DNA from: Mesorhizobium sp.
GTDB lineage: Bacteria; Pseudomonadota; Alphaproteobacteria; Rhizobiales; Rhizobiaceae
Reading direction: 5' to 3'
DNA: 41,029 nt
Assembly: GCA_022833215.1 (NCBI GenBank)
Contig: JAIPUZ010000030.1
Coordinates: 1-41,029 of the forward strand
The notes under the pieces were generated by a model. The model was given only the letters and a program-made list of their open reading frames with translations. It searched no databases and was not told the origin of the DNA. A program made the translations under genes and the position numbers. This document shows, piece by piece, positions 21,910 through 31,539 of this stretch (within the stretch, counting starts at the first letter, position 1; each line of letters begins with the position of its first letter).

Positions 21910-22495
21910 TCGCGCGGCTCTCGCCGCAAGCCGCGCCTATATGGCCGAAGAGCTGGCCGATTGCAACAGGCAAATCGAGACTTTTTTCTACTTTCTGCGT
22001 TCCGCGGAAAATAAGAACTGCAAGCCGCTACGGATTGCCTTGCGACGGACGTTGCGAACCTGCTCGGATCCAGCACCTTCGACATGACGTTGCAAGTTTA
22101 TGCGCATCTGTCATCGGCGGAAATCGCCGTCCCACAGTTATCGATCGGATGGCCGACAAGGCGCTTTCAAGCGATCGCATCACCGTTGACGTTACTGCGG
22201 TGCGGCCTGCAATTGTGCATGAGAGTTGCGCATAGGTGCATAACTGATTGATTTCAAATACCCTGAAATACCTCACGCCGATATTCGTCGACAGGCAGAA
22301 CATCGGCCTGGCGGCAGCCTTGCCCACTATCCCGACAGTGAGGGCGGGAGGACCGGCCTGTACATGGCCGCGCCCGAGGGCCCGCGATCGTCGCCTCGTG
22401 CCCTGGGACATGCGGAAGGGCCTCATTTCGAGGGGGGCCGCCCGCGATGTCTGCAAGCTTGACAGCGTTGCGCTGGCGGGGTGAGGCCGGGAAAC
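21910..22495. other. Gap between tRNA-Gly and the FAD oxidase gene
   Basis: 586 bases with no intact gene. It holds the recombinase fragment at 22042-22125 and otherwise no supported frame, RNA gene or strong repeat. The first 60 bases presumably include the tRNA promoter (minus-strand transcription). Confidence 0.5.
22042..22125 (+). pseudogene. C-terminal fragment of a tyrosine recombinase (integrase)
   Basis: The plus strand reads ATDVANLLGSSTFDMTLQVY, then AHLSSAEIAV. The pattern VAxLLGHSTxxMTLxVYAHL is the end of phage-type integrases around the catalytic Tyr. Here the usual His of LGHS is Ser, and an in-frame stop lies about 30 bases upstream. Only about 28 residues are recognisable. 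It is a decayed integrase end 130 bases from the 5' side of the tRNA, a trace of an earlier insertion. Confidence 0.55.
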
Positions 22496-23800
22496 TCACC
22501 GGGCGCGGATGCGGTCGAGCCAGTCTCCGAATTTGTAGGCCCCGCCGACGAACGGCAGGAGCAGTTTAGGGTCGCCCCTGTAGAGCGGGCGTGTCGGGAA
22601 AGACGATCTCTCGAACGCGCCGGCGCTTTCTGCGCCCAGGATGCGGTTGGCGACGTTGCGGCCCAGCATGGTCATCATCGAAACCCCGCTGCCGTTGCAG
22701 CCGAGGCAGTAATGCAGCCCGTCCTGTACCCCGGCATGGGGCAGGAAGTCGAAGGTAAAGGCGACATTGCCGCACCAGGCATGTGTGATGCGATACCCGC
22801 CGAGCTGGGGGAAAATCGCGCTCATGAAGCGGTGCAGCACCGGCGCAGCCTCCTCCGGCGCGTGCGGCGTGAATCTGGCCCGCCCCCCGAACAGCATGCG
22901 CCTGCCGTCCGGCGACATGCGCGCGAAGCGCAGGACACGCCGCGAATCCGTCAGTGTCCGCCCTGCGGGCAGCAGCGAGGCGGCAAGATCTTCAGGCAGC
23001 GGTTCGGTGGCGATGAGATAGCTCGCCACCGGGATGACGCGGCGGCGCAGGGCAGGCGTGAGCATGCCCGTATAGCCGTTGGTTGCGATCACCACCTCGC
23101 GCGCCCGGACCGTACCGCGCGTCGTGCGCAGGCCGAAGCGGCCGCGCGATCCTTCGATGGCCTGCGCCTTCGTTCCCGAATGCAGGCTGGCGCCGGCCTT
23201 TTCCGCAGCCGCCAGCAGGCCGTGCAGATAAAGCGCGGGGTGCAGCTTGCCGGTGCGGTTGACGATCATGCCGCCGCTGTAGGCGTCGCTGGCGATCTCC
23301 TCGCGCTGCCTTTCGCGTGGCAGCATGGTCGCCTGCGCATCGGCCAGACGGTTCAGGCGGTCGAGCGTCTTTTCCTGTGCCGCATGGTGGGCCGGAACCG
23401 CAGCCGCCACCACGCGTCCCGTGCGCTCGTAGTGGCATTCGATATGCTCGGCGGAGATGATGTCCTCGATGAGGTCCAGCGCGCCGGACGCCTCGCGCAG
23501 CAGGGCTGCCGCCTCTTCCGCGGACAGGCCTTTCAGGCCCTTGCCGAGATAGTTGCCACCACTCACCAGGCCGGCGTTGCGGCTGCTGGCGCCGCTGCCG
23601 AAGTCTTCCGCCTCCAGCACCGCGACGCGCGCCCCGCACCGTGCGAGCTGCAGGGCTGCGGACAGACCCGCATAGCCGCCGCCGACCACGGCCACGTCGA
23701 CCTCCGCGGGAGGCGGGGCTTCGCGTTTCAGCGGCGGCGCTTTTTCCCACCAGTAGGGAAGAGGGCGGAATTCATCGTGGAAAATCTTCCTGTCGCGCAT
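22496..23800 (-). CDS. FAD-dependent amine/amino-acid oxidase (DAO family, PuuB-like)
   Basis: 434 residues, start at 23798-23800. PYWWEKAP near the front, then the FAD-binding VDVAVVGGGYAGLSAALQLA at about 33-52, LEAEDFGSGASSRNAGLVSG near 70-90 and the C-terminal FLPHAGVQDGLHYCLGCNGS dinucleotide-binding end form a DAO/gamma-glutamylputrescine-oxidase type enzyme. It would oxidise a secondary or primary amine to an imine with oxygen or a quinone as acceptor. It is transcribed away from the ABC importer operon with the dyad sites 1 and 2 in between, so it is probably co-regulated. A paralogue is encoded at 29179-30468. Confidence 0.9.
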   Translation of the reverse strand: MRDRKIFHDEFRPLPYWWEKAPPLKREAPPPAEVDVAVVGGGYAGLSAALQLARCGARVAVLEAEDFGSGASSRNAGLVSGGNYLGKGLKGLSAEEAAALLREASGALDLIEDIISAEHIECHYERTGRVVAAAVPAHHAAQEKTLDRLNRLADAQATMLPRERQREEIASDAYSGGMIVNRTGKLHPALYLHGLLAAAEKAGASLHSGTKAQAIEGSRGRFGLRTTRGTVRAREVVIATNGYTGMLTPALRRRVIPVASYLIATEPLPEDLAASLLPAGRTLTDSRRVLRFARMSPDGRRMLFGGRARFTPHAPEEAAPVLHRFMSAIFPQLGGYRITHAWCGNVAFTFDFLPHAGVQDGLHYCLGCNGSGVSMMTMLGRNVANRILGAESAGAFERSSFPTRPLYRGDPKLLLPFVGGAYKFGDWLDRIRAR

Positions 23801-23854
23801 GGCCGGTGCAGTTGCCCCCTGGCCGCCAGCTGCCGCCGCGGCGTTTTCTTTAAC

Positions 23855-23872
23855 CTACCATATGGTAATTTA
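23855..23872. promoter_or_regulatory. Operator site 1 (CTACCATATGGTAATTTA)
   Basis: Dyad with core TACCA-TA-TGGTA, 55 bases upstream of the FAD oxidase start (minus strand). It matches sites 2-4 in the window. Likely bound by the TetR regulator encoded at 32642-33544; the binding is inferred. Confidence 0.65.
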
Positions 23873-23972
23873 TCAGAAAAGAGATTTCACAGATCCTCTG
23901 ACATGGCATGCGAAATTTCAGTTTTTTAATATGAAATTGCGAAAATCCTGTTGACAGCGCAAGTCATTTCAC

Positions 23973-23990
23973 TAACCACTTGGTAAGTTA
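23973..23990. promoter_or_regulatory. Operator site 2 (TAACCACTTGGTAAGTTA)
   Basis: Core ACCA-CT-TGGT with the same right half TGGTAAGTTA as site 4. It overlaps the -10 of the putative rightward promoter (TTGACA at 23951), so binding there would repress the importer operon. Confidence 0.65.
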
Positions 23991-24282
23991 CGGTGCTGTG
24001 GAAGATCGGATCGTAACCGAGACGGAGGAGGGACTGATGTGCTGTAGTATGGCGCGCAAATGTGAAGTGCACGCCTCCCTCCGACGCCTGCCGGGTGGTC
24101 CGGCGCATGGCGGATCGCTCCGCCAGCAGAAGGAATGCCGGCTCGTCAATCGGGCCGGAGCCGCCTTCGGCCAACAAGAACAGCCGTGAAACCGGCATGG
24201 GGAATGATGCGGGAGTTTCGGGCCGGCCGGGCCGGCTTCCGCAATGCCTGACTGACCATCAAACCAATATGGGAGAACGGAT

Positions 24283-25035
24283 GTGTTTGCGAAGAAAGCC
24301 ATCGTAGGAGCCATTGTCGCCTCGCTTCTGGGAGTCTGCGCGGCGGCGGCCGACACTGTCTACAAGGTGGGCTCCACCACCACGGGAAATCCTTTTACCT
24401 TCCTCGACGTCAACACCAACAAGATCGACGGCATGATGGTCGATCTGATGAACACCATCGCCGAGGATCAGGACATCAGGGTCGACATCCAGCCGGTGCC
24501 GTTCGAGGCGCTGATACCTTCGCTTCAGGGCGGAAAGATCGACATCATGTCGGCGGCAGTGACCATCACGCCGGTGCGCGCCGAGATCGTCGATTTCTCG
24601 ATCCCGATCTTTCCCTACACCGATGCCGTCATCGTGAAGAAGGATGACGATACAGAATACAAGACCGCCGCCGATTTCGCCGGAAAGACCATCGGCGTGC
24701 AGGGCGGAACCGCGTTTTACGACTATCTGGAAAAGCTTGGCGGCTTCACGGAAATCAAGACTTATACCTCCATCGCCGACATCATGCGCGATGTGGAGCT
24801 GGGGCGCATCGCAGCCGGATTCGCCGATGAGCCGATCATGCGGCACCGGCTGAGCGGGAACGATGCGGCAACCATCAAGCTGGTTGAGACTTACGAGCCA
24901 TTCTATGTCGGGCAGGTCGCGCTTGCGGTCAAAAAGGGCAATGCCGAGCTCCTCGCCAAGCTGAATGCCGGCATCGAGAAGATCAAGGCAAGCGGCAAGC
25001 TTGAGGAACTGCAGACCAAGTGGGGCCTCCGCTAA
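24283..25035 (+). CDS. Amino-acid-type ABC transporter substrate-binding protein
   Basis: 250 residues from a GTG at 24283 with GGGAG upstream. Residues 1-23 are a signal peptide (KKAIVGAIVASLLGVCAAAA-D). The mature chain is a family 3 periplasmic binding protein: GNPFTFLDVNTNKIDGMMVD, then LIPSLQGGKIDIMSAAVTIT, GKTIGVQGGTAFYDYLEKLG and the C-terminal KLNAGIEKIKASGKLEELQT. Family 3 proteins bind polar amino acids, opines and related amines. First gene of the operon, followed by a 12-bp hairpin that could lower expression downstream, as is common for binding-protein genes. The ligand is unknown. Confidence 0.92.
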   Translation: MFAKKAIVGAIVASLLGVCAAAADTVYKVGSTTTGNPFTFLDVNTNKIDGMMVDLMNTIAEDQDIRVDIQPVPFEALIPSLQGGKIDIMSAAVTITPVRAEIVDFSIPIFPYTDAVIVKKDDDTEYKTAADFAGKTIGVQGGTAFYDYLEKLGGFTEIKTYTSIADIMRDVELGRIAAGFADEPIMRHRLSGNDAATIKLVETYEPFYVGQVALAVKKGNAELLAKLNAGIEKIKASGKLEELQTKWGLR

Positions 25036-25061
25036 GAGCGGTCGTTGCGGTTGCGGGTGAT

Positions 25062-25090
25062 GTCGTGCGGCCCGACGGGGGCCGCACGAC
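25062..25090 (+). terminator. 12-bp stem-loop after the binding-protein gene (attenuator or mRNA stabiliser)
   Basis: GTCGTGCGGCCC (25062-25073) and GGGCCGCACGAC (25079-25090) pair perfectly with a 5-base loop. No T-run follows, and the next gene begins 38 bases later, so it is more likely to protect the 3' end of the abundant binding-protein message or partially end transcription. Confidence 0.6.
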
Positions 25091-25127
25091 GCCCCTGCAT
25101 TGAGTTCGACAGCGCAAGAGGTTGATC

Positions 25128-26132
25128 ATGAAAGTTCTCCAGCTTGGGTTCGGAGCCGTGGGGCGCGAGAACGTCCGCCAGCTCCTCGGCAAGCGGCACC
25201 AGGTCGTGGCCATCGTCGATACACAGGAGGTGATCGACGGCATCGAACCTGGCGATTTCGCCTTCGGCGATACACCGCCGGTTCTGGGTTCCGATCTGGC
25301 GACCTGTCTGGCCGCGACAAGGCCCGACGTCATCCTTCAGGCGACCACCTTCGAGGCGGGCAATATGACAGATGTGGTGCAGGCCGCGGCGGCGGTGGGC
25401 GCGGATCTGGTCACCATCAACGGTATCGTGGACACGCAGACCCTGCAGCCGAATCTGCACGATGAAATCGATGCCGTCGCGCGGAAGGCCGGCATCCGGG
25501 TTCTGGGCGTGGGCGCCATCCCCGGCTTCTTCAGCGATGTCGTTCCCCTGATATTCACCGGATGTTGCTCGCATGTTCAGTCGATCAGTTTCAGGCGCAG
25601 AGCCGACTACAGCGTCTGGGGACCGGACGTGATGAAGCGATACGGCTTTGGTCTCACACCGGAAGAATTCAGGGAATCGGCCGAGGCGGGCGAGATAACG
25701 CTGTTCAAGTCGCTGTGGCAGTCGGCCTATTTCGTGGCCCGCGAGCTTCGCTGGCCGGTTACCGGGCAGTTCGAGGAAAAGCGGCCGGTCATTTCCACCC
25801 GCGACCGCAGGGGTGCGCATGTCCATGTGCAGGCAGGAACCGTCGGCGGTTTCAGCCATCGCGTGACGCTGATGTCCGATAACGGACGCAGGCTCGATCT
25901 GGAGGTCGTCGGGCATCTCGACCCGGCCGGAGCGGACGAGGAGCCTGGCATGGCTCTGGAGATCGCCGGCAACTCGGGCATGCGGGTCGAGATCGGCGGC
26001 GAGGTTCTGACCGGGGCGGGTTCGATGACGAGCAGTTCGGCGCGCATGGTCAACAGCATCGAGCCGCTCGCCTCTGCCCGTCCGGGCCTGAGAACAACGG
26101 CCGATTTGCCACTCATCGCGTGCCGCGCCTGA
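25128..26132 (+). CDS. NAD(P)-dependent reductase, DapB / 2,4-diaminopentanoate dehydrogenase-like
   Basis: 334 residues from the ATG at 25128. MKVLQLGFGAVGRENVRQLL is a Rossmann start (GFGAVG, residues 7-12), followed by DVILQATTFEAGNMTDVVQA and LVTINGIVDTQTLQPNLHDE, then GVGAIPGFFSDVVPLIFTGC. The layout (nucleotide-binding half, then a DapB_C-like half) resembles the amine dehydrogenases of ornithine and lysine fermentation (2,4-diaminopentanoate dehydrogenase). It could reduce or oxidise an imine/amine made by the neighbouring oxidases. The exact substrate is unknown. Located between the binding protein and the CoA ligase. Confidence 0.78.
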   Translation: MKVLQLGFGAVGRENVRQLLGKRHQVVAIVDTQEVIDGIEPGDFAFGDTPPVLGSDLATCLAATRPDVILQATTFEAGNMTDVVQAAAAVGADLVTINGIVDTQTLQPNLHDEIDAVARKAGIRVLGVGAIPGFFSDVVPLIFTGCCSHVQSISFRRRADYSVWGPDVMKRYGFGLTPEEFRESAEAGEITLFKSLWQSAYFVARELRWPVTGQFEEKRPVISTRDRRGAHVHVQAGTVGGFSHRVTLMSDNGRRLDLEVVGHLDPAGADEEPGMALEIAGNSGMRVEIGGEVLTGAGSMTSSSARMVNSIEPLASARPGLRTTADLPLIACRA

Positions 26133-26173
26133 AGCGGCACGCCATCCAGCTTCTTTCCTCGAGGTTTTACAGA

Positions 26174-27769
26174 ATGGCCGATTACCACGGCTCGGAATGT
26201 ACAGTGGTTCATGTCCTGCGCGATCAGCTGTCGAAAGACCCGGATCGCGTCTGGATCGTGACCGAAAACGACAGCTACTCCGTGGCTGACATGGACAGGC
26301 GCTCGACCACGCTGGCGGGCAGCCTGTCGGGGCTGGGCGTATCGGCCGGCGATACCGTTCTGGTGATGCTGCCCAATTGTATCGAATTCATCGACTGCTG
26401 GCTGGCTCTGGCGAAGCTGAGCGCAATACAGGTGCCTGTAAATACAGCCTATTTCGGCGCGATGCTGGAACATCTGGTGCGCGATTCGGGCGCCACGCGC
26501 ATCGTCGTCCATGAAAGCTATCTGGACGCGGTGGCCGAAATGTTCGGCAAGGCCGGCTCGAAGCTCGACACGCTGATCGTCGTCGGTGAAGGGATTTCAG
26601 CCGCGCCTGCCCTCCCGGACATAAAGCTGGTAGGTTACGCATCCCTGCTGGAAGGCATGGCGGCGTCCGCGGCCCTTTGCGAGCCCGGGCCGGCCTATAA
26701 CAGCGTGGCGTCCATCATGTACACCTCCGGCACCACCGGCGCCTCCAAGGGGGTGATGGTCACGCATGCCCATGCCTATCAATATGCGGCGGGCGGCAAC
26801 TCGCTCCAGCTCGGGCCCGGCGACGTCTACTATGCGCCCCTGCCGCTGTTCCATGTCGCCGGACAGTGGGCTGTCATCTACAACTGCCTCATTCGCGAGG
26901 CGACCGCCGTCCTCAAGGCCAGGTTCAGCATTACGGATTTCTGGTCCGACGTCGAGCGCTTCGGCGTCACCACCACCTTCATGCTGGGCGCCATGGGCAG
27001 CATGCTTTTCCGCACCACGCCCGGCCGGAAGCGGACATCGCTTGCTAAGGTGCTGATGTCGCCACTCATTCCGGAATACCGTGAATTCTGCGAGAAATTC
27101 GGGGTGCAGGTGTGCACGTCCTATGCCTCGACCGAGGTCAATGGCGTCATCGCCACCGGCTTTTCCCCGCCCAACGCCGCCACCTGCGGGAGGGTCAGGT
27201 CGGAACGGTTCGAGGTCCGTCTGGTCGATGAGTTCGACGAGGAAGTGCCGGTCGGAGAGGTGGGCGAACTGGTGGTCCGGCCCAGGCTGCCATGGATCGT
27301 GATGGTCGGCTACTGGAACAGGCCGGCCGAAACGCAGGCGGCATGGCGCAACCTGTGGCTCCACAGCGGCGACCTGTTTCGCCGCGACGAGGATGGCTAC
27401 TATTATTTTGTCGACCGTTTGAAGGATTCCATACGCCGCCGGGGTGAAAACATCTCCTCGGTCGAGGTCGAGAATGCGATCAACTCCATTCCAGAGGTGC
27501 TGGAATCGGCCGTCGTGCCGGTGCCTTCCGAACTGACCGAACAGGAAGTGCTGGCCTGCATCGCATTTCGCCCCGACCAGTCGCTTGCGATGGACGCGCT
27601 GCATGAGCGCATTGCCGCCCTGCTGCCGAAATTCATGGTGCCCCGTTACCTCACGGTGATCGATGCCGTTCCCAAGACGCCCACCGGAAAGCCGCAGAAG
27701 TTCAGGCTGAGGGATGAAATCCGGCCGGAACAGCTTTGGGATTCGCTTGGTGAAAGGAGGAACGGATGA
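26174..27769 (+). CDS. ATP-dependent acyl-CoA ligase, CaiC-like
   Basis: 531 residues from the ATG at 26174 with GAGG upstream. ANL superfamily: phosphate loop [11 protein letters not shown] at about 183-193, [11 protein letters not shown] acyl/adenylate region, the hinge and A8 motif [20 protein letters not shown] with [20 protein letters not shown], and the C-terminal [16 protein letters not shown] with catalytic Lys. It is closest in style to carnitine/crotonobetaine-CoA ligases. It activates an acid as its CoA thioester, feeding beta-oxidation. The stop overlaps the permease start by 4 bases. Substrate is inferred only from neighbours. Confidence 0.9.
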   Translation: MADYHGSECTVVHVLRDQLSKDPDRVWIVTENDSYSVADMDRRSTTLAGSLSGLGVSAGDTVLVMLPNCIEFIDCWLALAKLSAIQVPVNTAYFGAMLEHLVRDSGATRIVVHESYLDAVAEMFGKAGSKLDTLIVVGEGISAAPALPDIKLVGYASLLEGMAASAALCEPGPAYNSVASIMYTSGTTGASKGVMVTHAHAYQYAAGGNSLQLGPGDVYYAPLPLFHVAGQWAVIYNCLIREATAVLKARFSITDFWSDVERFGVTTTFMLGAMGSMLFRTTPGRKRTSLAKVLMSPLIPEYREFCEKFGVQVCTSYASTEVNGVIATGFSPPNAATCGRVRSERFEVRLVDEFDEEVPVGEVGELVVRPRLPWIVMVGYWNRPAETQAAWRNLWLHSGDLFRRDEDGYYYFVDRLKDSIRRRGENISSVEVENAINSIPEVLESAVVPVPSELTEQEVLACIAFRPDQSLAMDALHERIAALLPKFMVPRYLTVIDAVPKTPTGKPQKFRLRDEIRPEQLWDSLGERRNG

Positions 27770-28419
27770 TGCAGTTCTTCGAAGATGCGCGGCAGTTCAT
27801 GCCGATCCTGCTGCAAGGCGCCTATGTCACCGTGCAGGTCGCGTTCCTGTCGCTGGCGCTGTCCACCGTGCTTGGGCTGACGCTGGCTTTGATGCGCATG
27901 TCGGGCAATCCGCTGTTCTACGTGCCGGCGGTGACCGTCATCACCGGGTTGCGCGGCATCCCGATCATCGTCCAGCTCATGTACATCTATTTCGTGCTGC
28001 CGGAGATCGGCATCGACCTCAGCGCCTTCACCGCCGGCGTGATCGGCCTCGGCGTCGCCTACAGCGCCTATCATGCCGAGAACTTCCGCGCCGCGATCCT
28101 TGCCGTGGACCGAGGCCAGTACGAGGCAGCGCTCAGCATCGGCATGGCCAAGGCGCAGCTCATGCGCCGCATCATCCTGCCGCAGGCGCTGCGCATCATG
28201 CTGCCGCCCTACGGCAACATCACCATCATGATGCTGAAGGATTCCTCGCTGGCGTCGGCCATCACGGTTTCGGAAGTCACCCGCGCCGGCCAGCTCATCG
28301 CCTCGTCGACCTTCAAGAACATGACGGTCTTCACGCTGGTCGCCTTCATCTATCTGGTCATGAGCCTGCCGCTGACGGCGCTGAACTCATGGCTGGAACG
28401 TCGATTTGCAGCAAAGTGA
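27766..28419 (+). CDS. Amino-acid-type ABC transporter permease
   Basis: 217 residues in ATGA overlap with the CoA ligase gene. Hydrophobic segments lie near 15-45, 55-80 ([20 protein letters not shown]), 85-110, 150-165 and 185-210. The EAA loop is [20 protein letters not shown] at about 123-142. HisM/GlnP family, 5 or so membrane spans. Only one permease gene is present, so the channel is probably a homodimer, as in GlnPHQ-type importers. It is interleaved with enzymes, which ties import to catabolism. Confidence 0.93.
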   Translation: MMQFFEDARQFMPILLQGAYVTVQVAFLSLALSTVLGLTLALMRMSGNPLFYVPAVTVITGLRGIPIIVQLMYIYFVLPEIGIDLSAFTAGVIGLGVAYSAYHAENFRAAILAVDRGQYEAALSIGMAKAQLMRRIILPQALRIMLPPYGNITIMMLKDSSLASAITVSEVTRAGQLIASSTFKNMTVFTLVAFIYLVMSLPLTALNSWLERRFAAK

Positions 28420-28433
28420 GGGGGCGAAACCGG

Positions 28434-29192
28434 ATGATCGAAGTCAAAGAGGTTTCGAAAAGCTTCGGGGCGCTCACGGTTCTGAAGTCCATGTCCTTCA
28501 CCGTGGCGCGTGGCGAGGTGGTGTGCCTGATCGGCCCGTCGGGGTCGGGAAAGTCGACCATGCTGCGTTGTGTCAACGGGCTCGAACGCCACGACTCGGG
28601 GCTTATTTCCATCGACGGCATGACGGTGGACACGAAGTCGAAGACAATCGGCTCCGTGCGCGCCGAGGTGGGCATGGTGTTCCAGCGCTTCAACCTGTTC
28701 CCGCATATGACCGCGCTCGGCAACATCGTCGAAGGCCCCGTTCAGGTGCGCGGGCGGCCGAAGGGGGCTGCGAACGAGGAGGCCATGGCGCTGCTGCACA
28801 AGGTGGGCCTGTCGGACAAGGCCGAAAGCTACCCATCGCAACTCTCGGGCGGGCAGCAGCAGCGCATCGCCATCGCCCGGGCGCTGGCCATGAAGCCGAA
28901 GGCGATGCTGTTCGACGAGCCGACCAGCGCGCTGGATCCCGAAACGGTCGGCGATGTGCTCGCGGTCATGAAGGATCTCGCTCACGAAGGCATGACCATG
29001 CTTGTCGTGACGCACGAGATGGGGTTCGCCGCCGAGGTGGCGAACCGCGTGCTGTTCCTCGACCGCGGGGAAATCCTGGAGGAGGGGCCTCCGTCGGAAC
29101 TGCTCAAGCGGCCGCAGAACGAGCGCACCCGCGACTTCCTGCAACGCGTTCTCCATCCGGGCGAAAGGACGGTGCGCGATGACCGCCCATGA
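28434..29192 (+). CDS. Amino-acid-type ABC transporter ATP-binding protein
   Basis: 252 residues from the ATG at 28434 (GAGGGG upstream). Walker [10 protein letters not shown] at about 35-43, Q-loop [11 protein letters not shown], signature LSGGQQQR near 139-146, Walker [15 protein letters not shown] near 160-170 and switch His VTHEMGF near 195. HisP/GlnQ type. It energises the permease above, with import driven by the binding protein. It overlaps the next gene by 14 bases. Confidence 0.95.
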   Translation: MIEVKEVSKSFGALTVLKSMSFTVARGEVVCLIGPSGSGKSTMLRCVNGLERHDSGLISIDGMTVDTKSKTIGSVRAEVGMVFQRFNLFPHMTALGNIVEGPVQVRGRPKGAANEEAMALLHKVGLSDKAESYPSQLSGGQQQRIAIARALAMKPKAMLFDEPTSALDPETVGDVLAVMKDLAHEGMTMLVVTHEMGFAAEVANRVLFLDRGEILEEGPPSELLKRPQNERTRDFLQRVLHPGERTVRDDRP

Positions 29193-30468
29193 AGAAGAGC
29201 GCCCTTACTGGGCTGCCGGTCTCGAACCGGTCGAAAGCGATGCGGTCGCTGACGGCGAGGCATTCGACGCGGTCGTCGTGGGTGCGGGCTATGGCGGCCT
29301 GAGCGCGGCGCTCGAACTGTCGCGGCAAGGCATGAAGGTGCTTGTCGTCGAGGCCCGCCGCATCGGCGACGGCGCTTCCTCGCGGGCGGCCGGATCGCTG
29401 GCCAATGTGCCCAAGGCGCGGCTGCACGAGCTTGCCCGGAGCTATGGCGGGGAGACGGCGGATGCCGTCTACCGTGAGGCCGTGCTTGCGCGCGCGCATA
29501 CCGAGCGCATCATCGCCGACCATGCGATCGGCTGCGACCTGCGCCGCTGCACGCGCGTCATGGCCGCCCACAGCGACAGGTCGATGCAGCGGCTGCGGTC
29601 GGAGTTTCCGGCCATGAAGGCGCGTATTCCCGAAGCGCGCCTGCTGTCGCGGGAGGAACTCGGCGCCTTCATCGGCAGCGACGCCTATCGGGGCGGCATG
29701 CTGGTTCCGGATTCCGCAACCGTCAATCCCGCCGCGTATCAGTTCGGCCTCGCTCGCGTGGTGCGCGGCCACGGCGCCAAGGTGTTGCAGGATACCAGAA
29801 TGACGGGCCTGAAGCCGGTGGCCGACCGGGTCGAGGTGGAGCTTGAAGCTTTTGGCAAGGTGACGGCTGCCCATGTCGTTCTGGCGACGAATGCCGAGAC
29901 GGCGTCGGATACGCCTTTGTCGGCGCAATTGTTGCGGTCGATCGCGGCGGTGCCAGCCTTCTGCGTTGTCACCGAAAAGCTGCCGCCGGAGCGCATCGCC
30001 GGAATTATCAAGGGAGCGCAGATTTTCGGGGATACGCGCAAGGTGCTGAACTACATGGCGCTCTCGCCCTGCGGTACGAGGCTGGTCTACAGCGCCCGGG
30101 CCGGGTTTTCGGAAGGCAGCACCGCCGACAAGGCGCGGCGCATCGTGGCCGCTTTCGAAAGACGTTTTCCCGAAACGCGCGGCGTGGCCATGGAATTCTT
30201 CTGGTCCGGGCGCTTCGCCATCACCGCCGACCTCATTCCCCATACGGGCAATGACGACAGGGTGCACTGGATGATCGGCTGCTGCGGCACCGGCATCACC
30301 ATGTCGACCTATCTCGGCCACAGGATCGCGCGGCGAATCCTTGGGGCGGACGATGCCGAAACCGTATTCCGGCTTCCCCTGCCGCCGATGCCGTCATGGC
30401 AGCGACGACCGGCTTTGCTGGGGGCGGCCATCCGTCTTCATCGCGTCTACGACAGGTACATGAACTAG
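29179..30468 (+). CDS. Second FAD-dependent amine/amino-acid oxidase (DAO family)
   Basis: 429 residues, overlapping the ATPase gene by 14 bases. FAD motif [20 protein letters not shown] at about 29-48 and [20 protein letters not shown]. The C-terminal half has [33 protein letters not shown] and [20 protein letters not shown]. It shares family and layout with the divergent oxidase at 22496-23800, but differs in the ASSRAAG flavin region (there ASSRNAG), so the two may act on successive intermediates or on different amines. Membrane segments are absent. Confidence 0.9.
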   Translation: MTAHEEERPYWAAGLEPVESDAVADGEAFDAVVVGAGYGGLSAALELSRQGMKVLVVEARRIGDGASSRAAGSLANVPKARLHELARSYGGETADAVYREAVLARAHTERIIADHAIGCDLRRCTRVMAAHSDRSMQRLRSEFPAMKARIPEARLLSREELGAFIGSDAYRGGMLVPDSATVNPAAYQFGLARVVRGHGAKVLQDTRMTGLKPVADRVEVELEAFGKVTAAHVVLATNAETASDTPLSAQLLRSIAAVPAFCVVTEKLPPERIAGIIKGAQIFGDTRKVLNYMALSPCGTRLVYSARAGFSEGSTADKARRIVAAFERRFPETRGVAMEFFWSGRFAITADLIPHTGNDDRVHWMIGCCGTGITMSTYLGHRIARRILGADDAETVFRLPLPPMPSWQRRPALLGAAIRLHRVYDRYMN

Positions 30469-30505
30469 GATCCGGTCGGAACGAGAGGCTGGACGGGAGG
30501 TAAAA

Positions 30506-31447
30506 ATGCAGGTGATGGACGATGCGGCAATTGCCGCGCTGGGCGTTCAGGCGGCCGGTTTCACCACGTCGGTTTCCCTGGCTCTGGCGGCTCATGCGGG
30601 CGGCGGGATGCTGGTCGAGCCGAAACGCATGCAGCTTGCCGCATCCGGCGCCTATGCCATCGGCACGCACGGCATCTGGGCCGGGCGCGATCTGGCCTTC
30701 TTCCACAATCTCGTCGGGCTCGACCGCGAACCGATCAAGGGCGCGCGCTCGACCTACCGCTCGGCGCAGGTGCTGTTCCGATCCAGCGATGCAATGCCGT
30801 TGCTGACCATCCACGGCAATACGATGAGCAGCGTGCTACCCGTGGTGATGACCCTGATCGCGGCCCGGAGGTTCGTGCCTGCGGAAGCGGAAACCGTTTC
30901 CTTCATCGGTGCGGGGTTGCAGGCGAAACTCCATCTCGACGCGCTGGCCGGGATGTTTCCGGTGAGGCGCATATTTTCATATTCGCGCTCGCGGGGCTCC
31001 GCGCAGGCACTCGCCGACCATGCAGGCAGCCGCGGAATCGAAACCCTTATATGCGACAACCCGCAGGACGCGGTGCGCGGTGGCGACATCGTCGTTTCCT
31101 CCATTTCCGAATCTTTCGGCGTCGAGCCCTTCCTGGACATCGGCTGGCTGAAGCCGCGGGCGTTGCTCTCGTCGGTCGATATGCTGCGTCCCTGGTCGCG
31201 CGGGAGCGGTCGCGGGGCGCTGGTGATAGCCGACGACGCCCTTCAGGCGCGGCAGATGATCGAGGCGGGCCGCGTTCCGGCCGTCCTGCCAGTCGACCAC
31301 GAGCTGGGCGGGCTGCTGGCCGGGGAGCGGCCGGCGCAGGAGAAGGAGGGAGGACCGGTTATCCTGTTCCATCCCGGTTGCTGCGCCGGGCTTTTCGGCA
31401 TGGCGATGGAGCTGCACGAGCGCAGCAAATTATCTACCAATGGGTAA
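30506..31447 (+). CDS. Ornithine cyclodeaminase / mu-crystallin family protein
   Basis: 313 residues, ATG at 30506 with GGGAGGT upstream. MLVEPKRMQLAASGAYAIGT, RSTYRSAQVLFRSSDAMPLL and TMSSVLPVVMTLIAARRFVP form the first domain, then the NAD-binding VSFIGAGLQAKLHLDALAGM (GAGLQA) and VVSSISESFGVEPFLDIGWL. Family members are ornithine cyclodeaminases, imine reductases or amino-acid dehydrogenases. The usual ornithine ligands cannot be confirmed. With two amine oxidases nearby, an imine-reducing or deaminating role is plausible. Operator site 3 covers its last codons. Confidence 0.85.
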   Translation: MQVMDDAAIAALGVQAAGFTTSVSLALAAHAGGGMLVEPKRMQLAASGAYAIGTHGIWAGRDLAFFHNLVGLDREPIKGARSTYRSAQVLFRSSDAMPLLTIHGNTMSSVLPVVMTLIAARRFVPAEAETVSFIGAGLQAKLHLDALAGMFPVRRIFSYSRSRGSAQALADHAGSRGIETLICDNPQDAVRGGDIVVSSISESFGVEPFLDIGWLKPRALLSSVDMLRPWSRGSGRGALVIADDALQARQMIEAGRVPAVLPVDHELGGLLAGERPAQEKEGGPVILFHPGCCAGLFGMAMELHERSKLSTNG

Positions 31448-31451
31448 TTTA
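31434..31451. promoter_or_regulatory. Operator site 3 (CTACCAATGGGTAATTTA)
   Basis: It overlaps the last codons and the TAA stop of the ornithine-cyclodeaminase-like gene. Core TACCA-AT-GGGTA with right half GGTAATTTA as in site 1. Its centre is 106 bases from site 4; a pair of sites could support cooperative binding or looping. Confidence 0.6.
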
Positions 31452-31539
31452 CGTATCTGGAATGCGGCCTGCTTTTTAAGAGAATAAGAAAAAATCCTTG
31501 TTTTGCAAAGATCGATGTTGATTGCAGATATTATATAGC

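Larger units (their letters stand above)
23801..24282. promoter_or_regulatory. Divergent promoter region with two operator dyads
   Basis: 482 bases between the oxidase and the importer operon, with no gene seen. It contains operator sites 1 and 2, whose centres are 118 bases apart. TTGACA at 23951-23956, a 16-base spacer and TAACCA at 23973-23978 make a plausible rightward promoter whose -10 is inside site 2. The remaining 290 bases would be a long untranslated leader for the importer operon, or hold a further promoter that I cannot see. Confidence 0.5.

Noticed and set aside
22481-23929. A 482-codon plus-strand open frame
   Set aside because: Antisense to the FAD oxidase gene, with low-complexity translation and no motifs.
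27714-29192. A longer frame that would extend the ABC ATPase gene upstream through the permease
   Set aside because: The upstream part is the permease read in the wrong frame (His/Arg/Ala-rich); the ATPase begins at 28434 with its own ribosome site.
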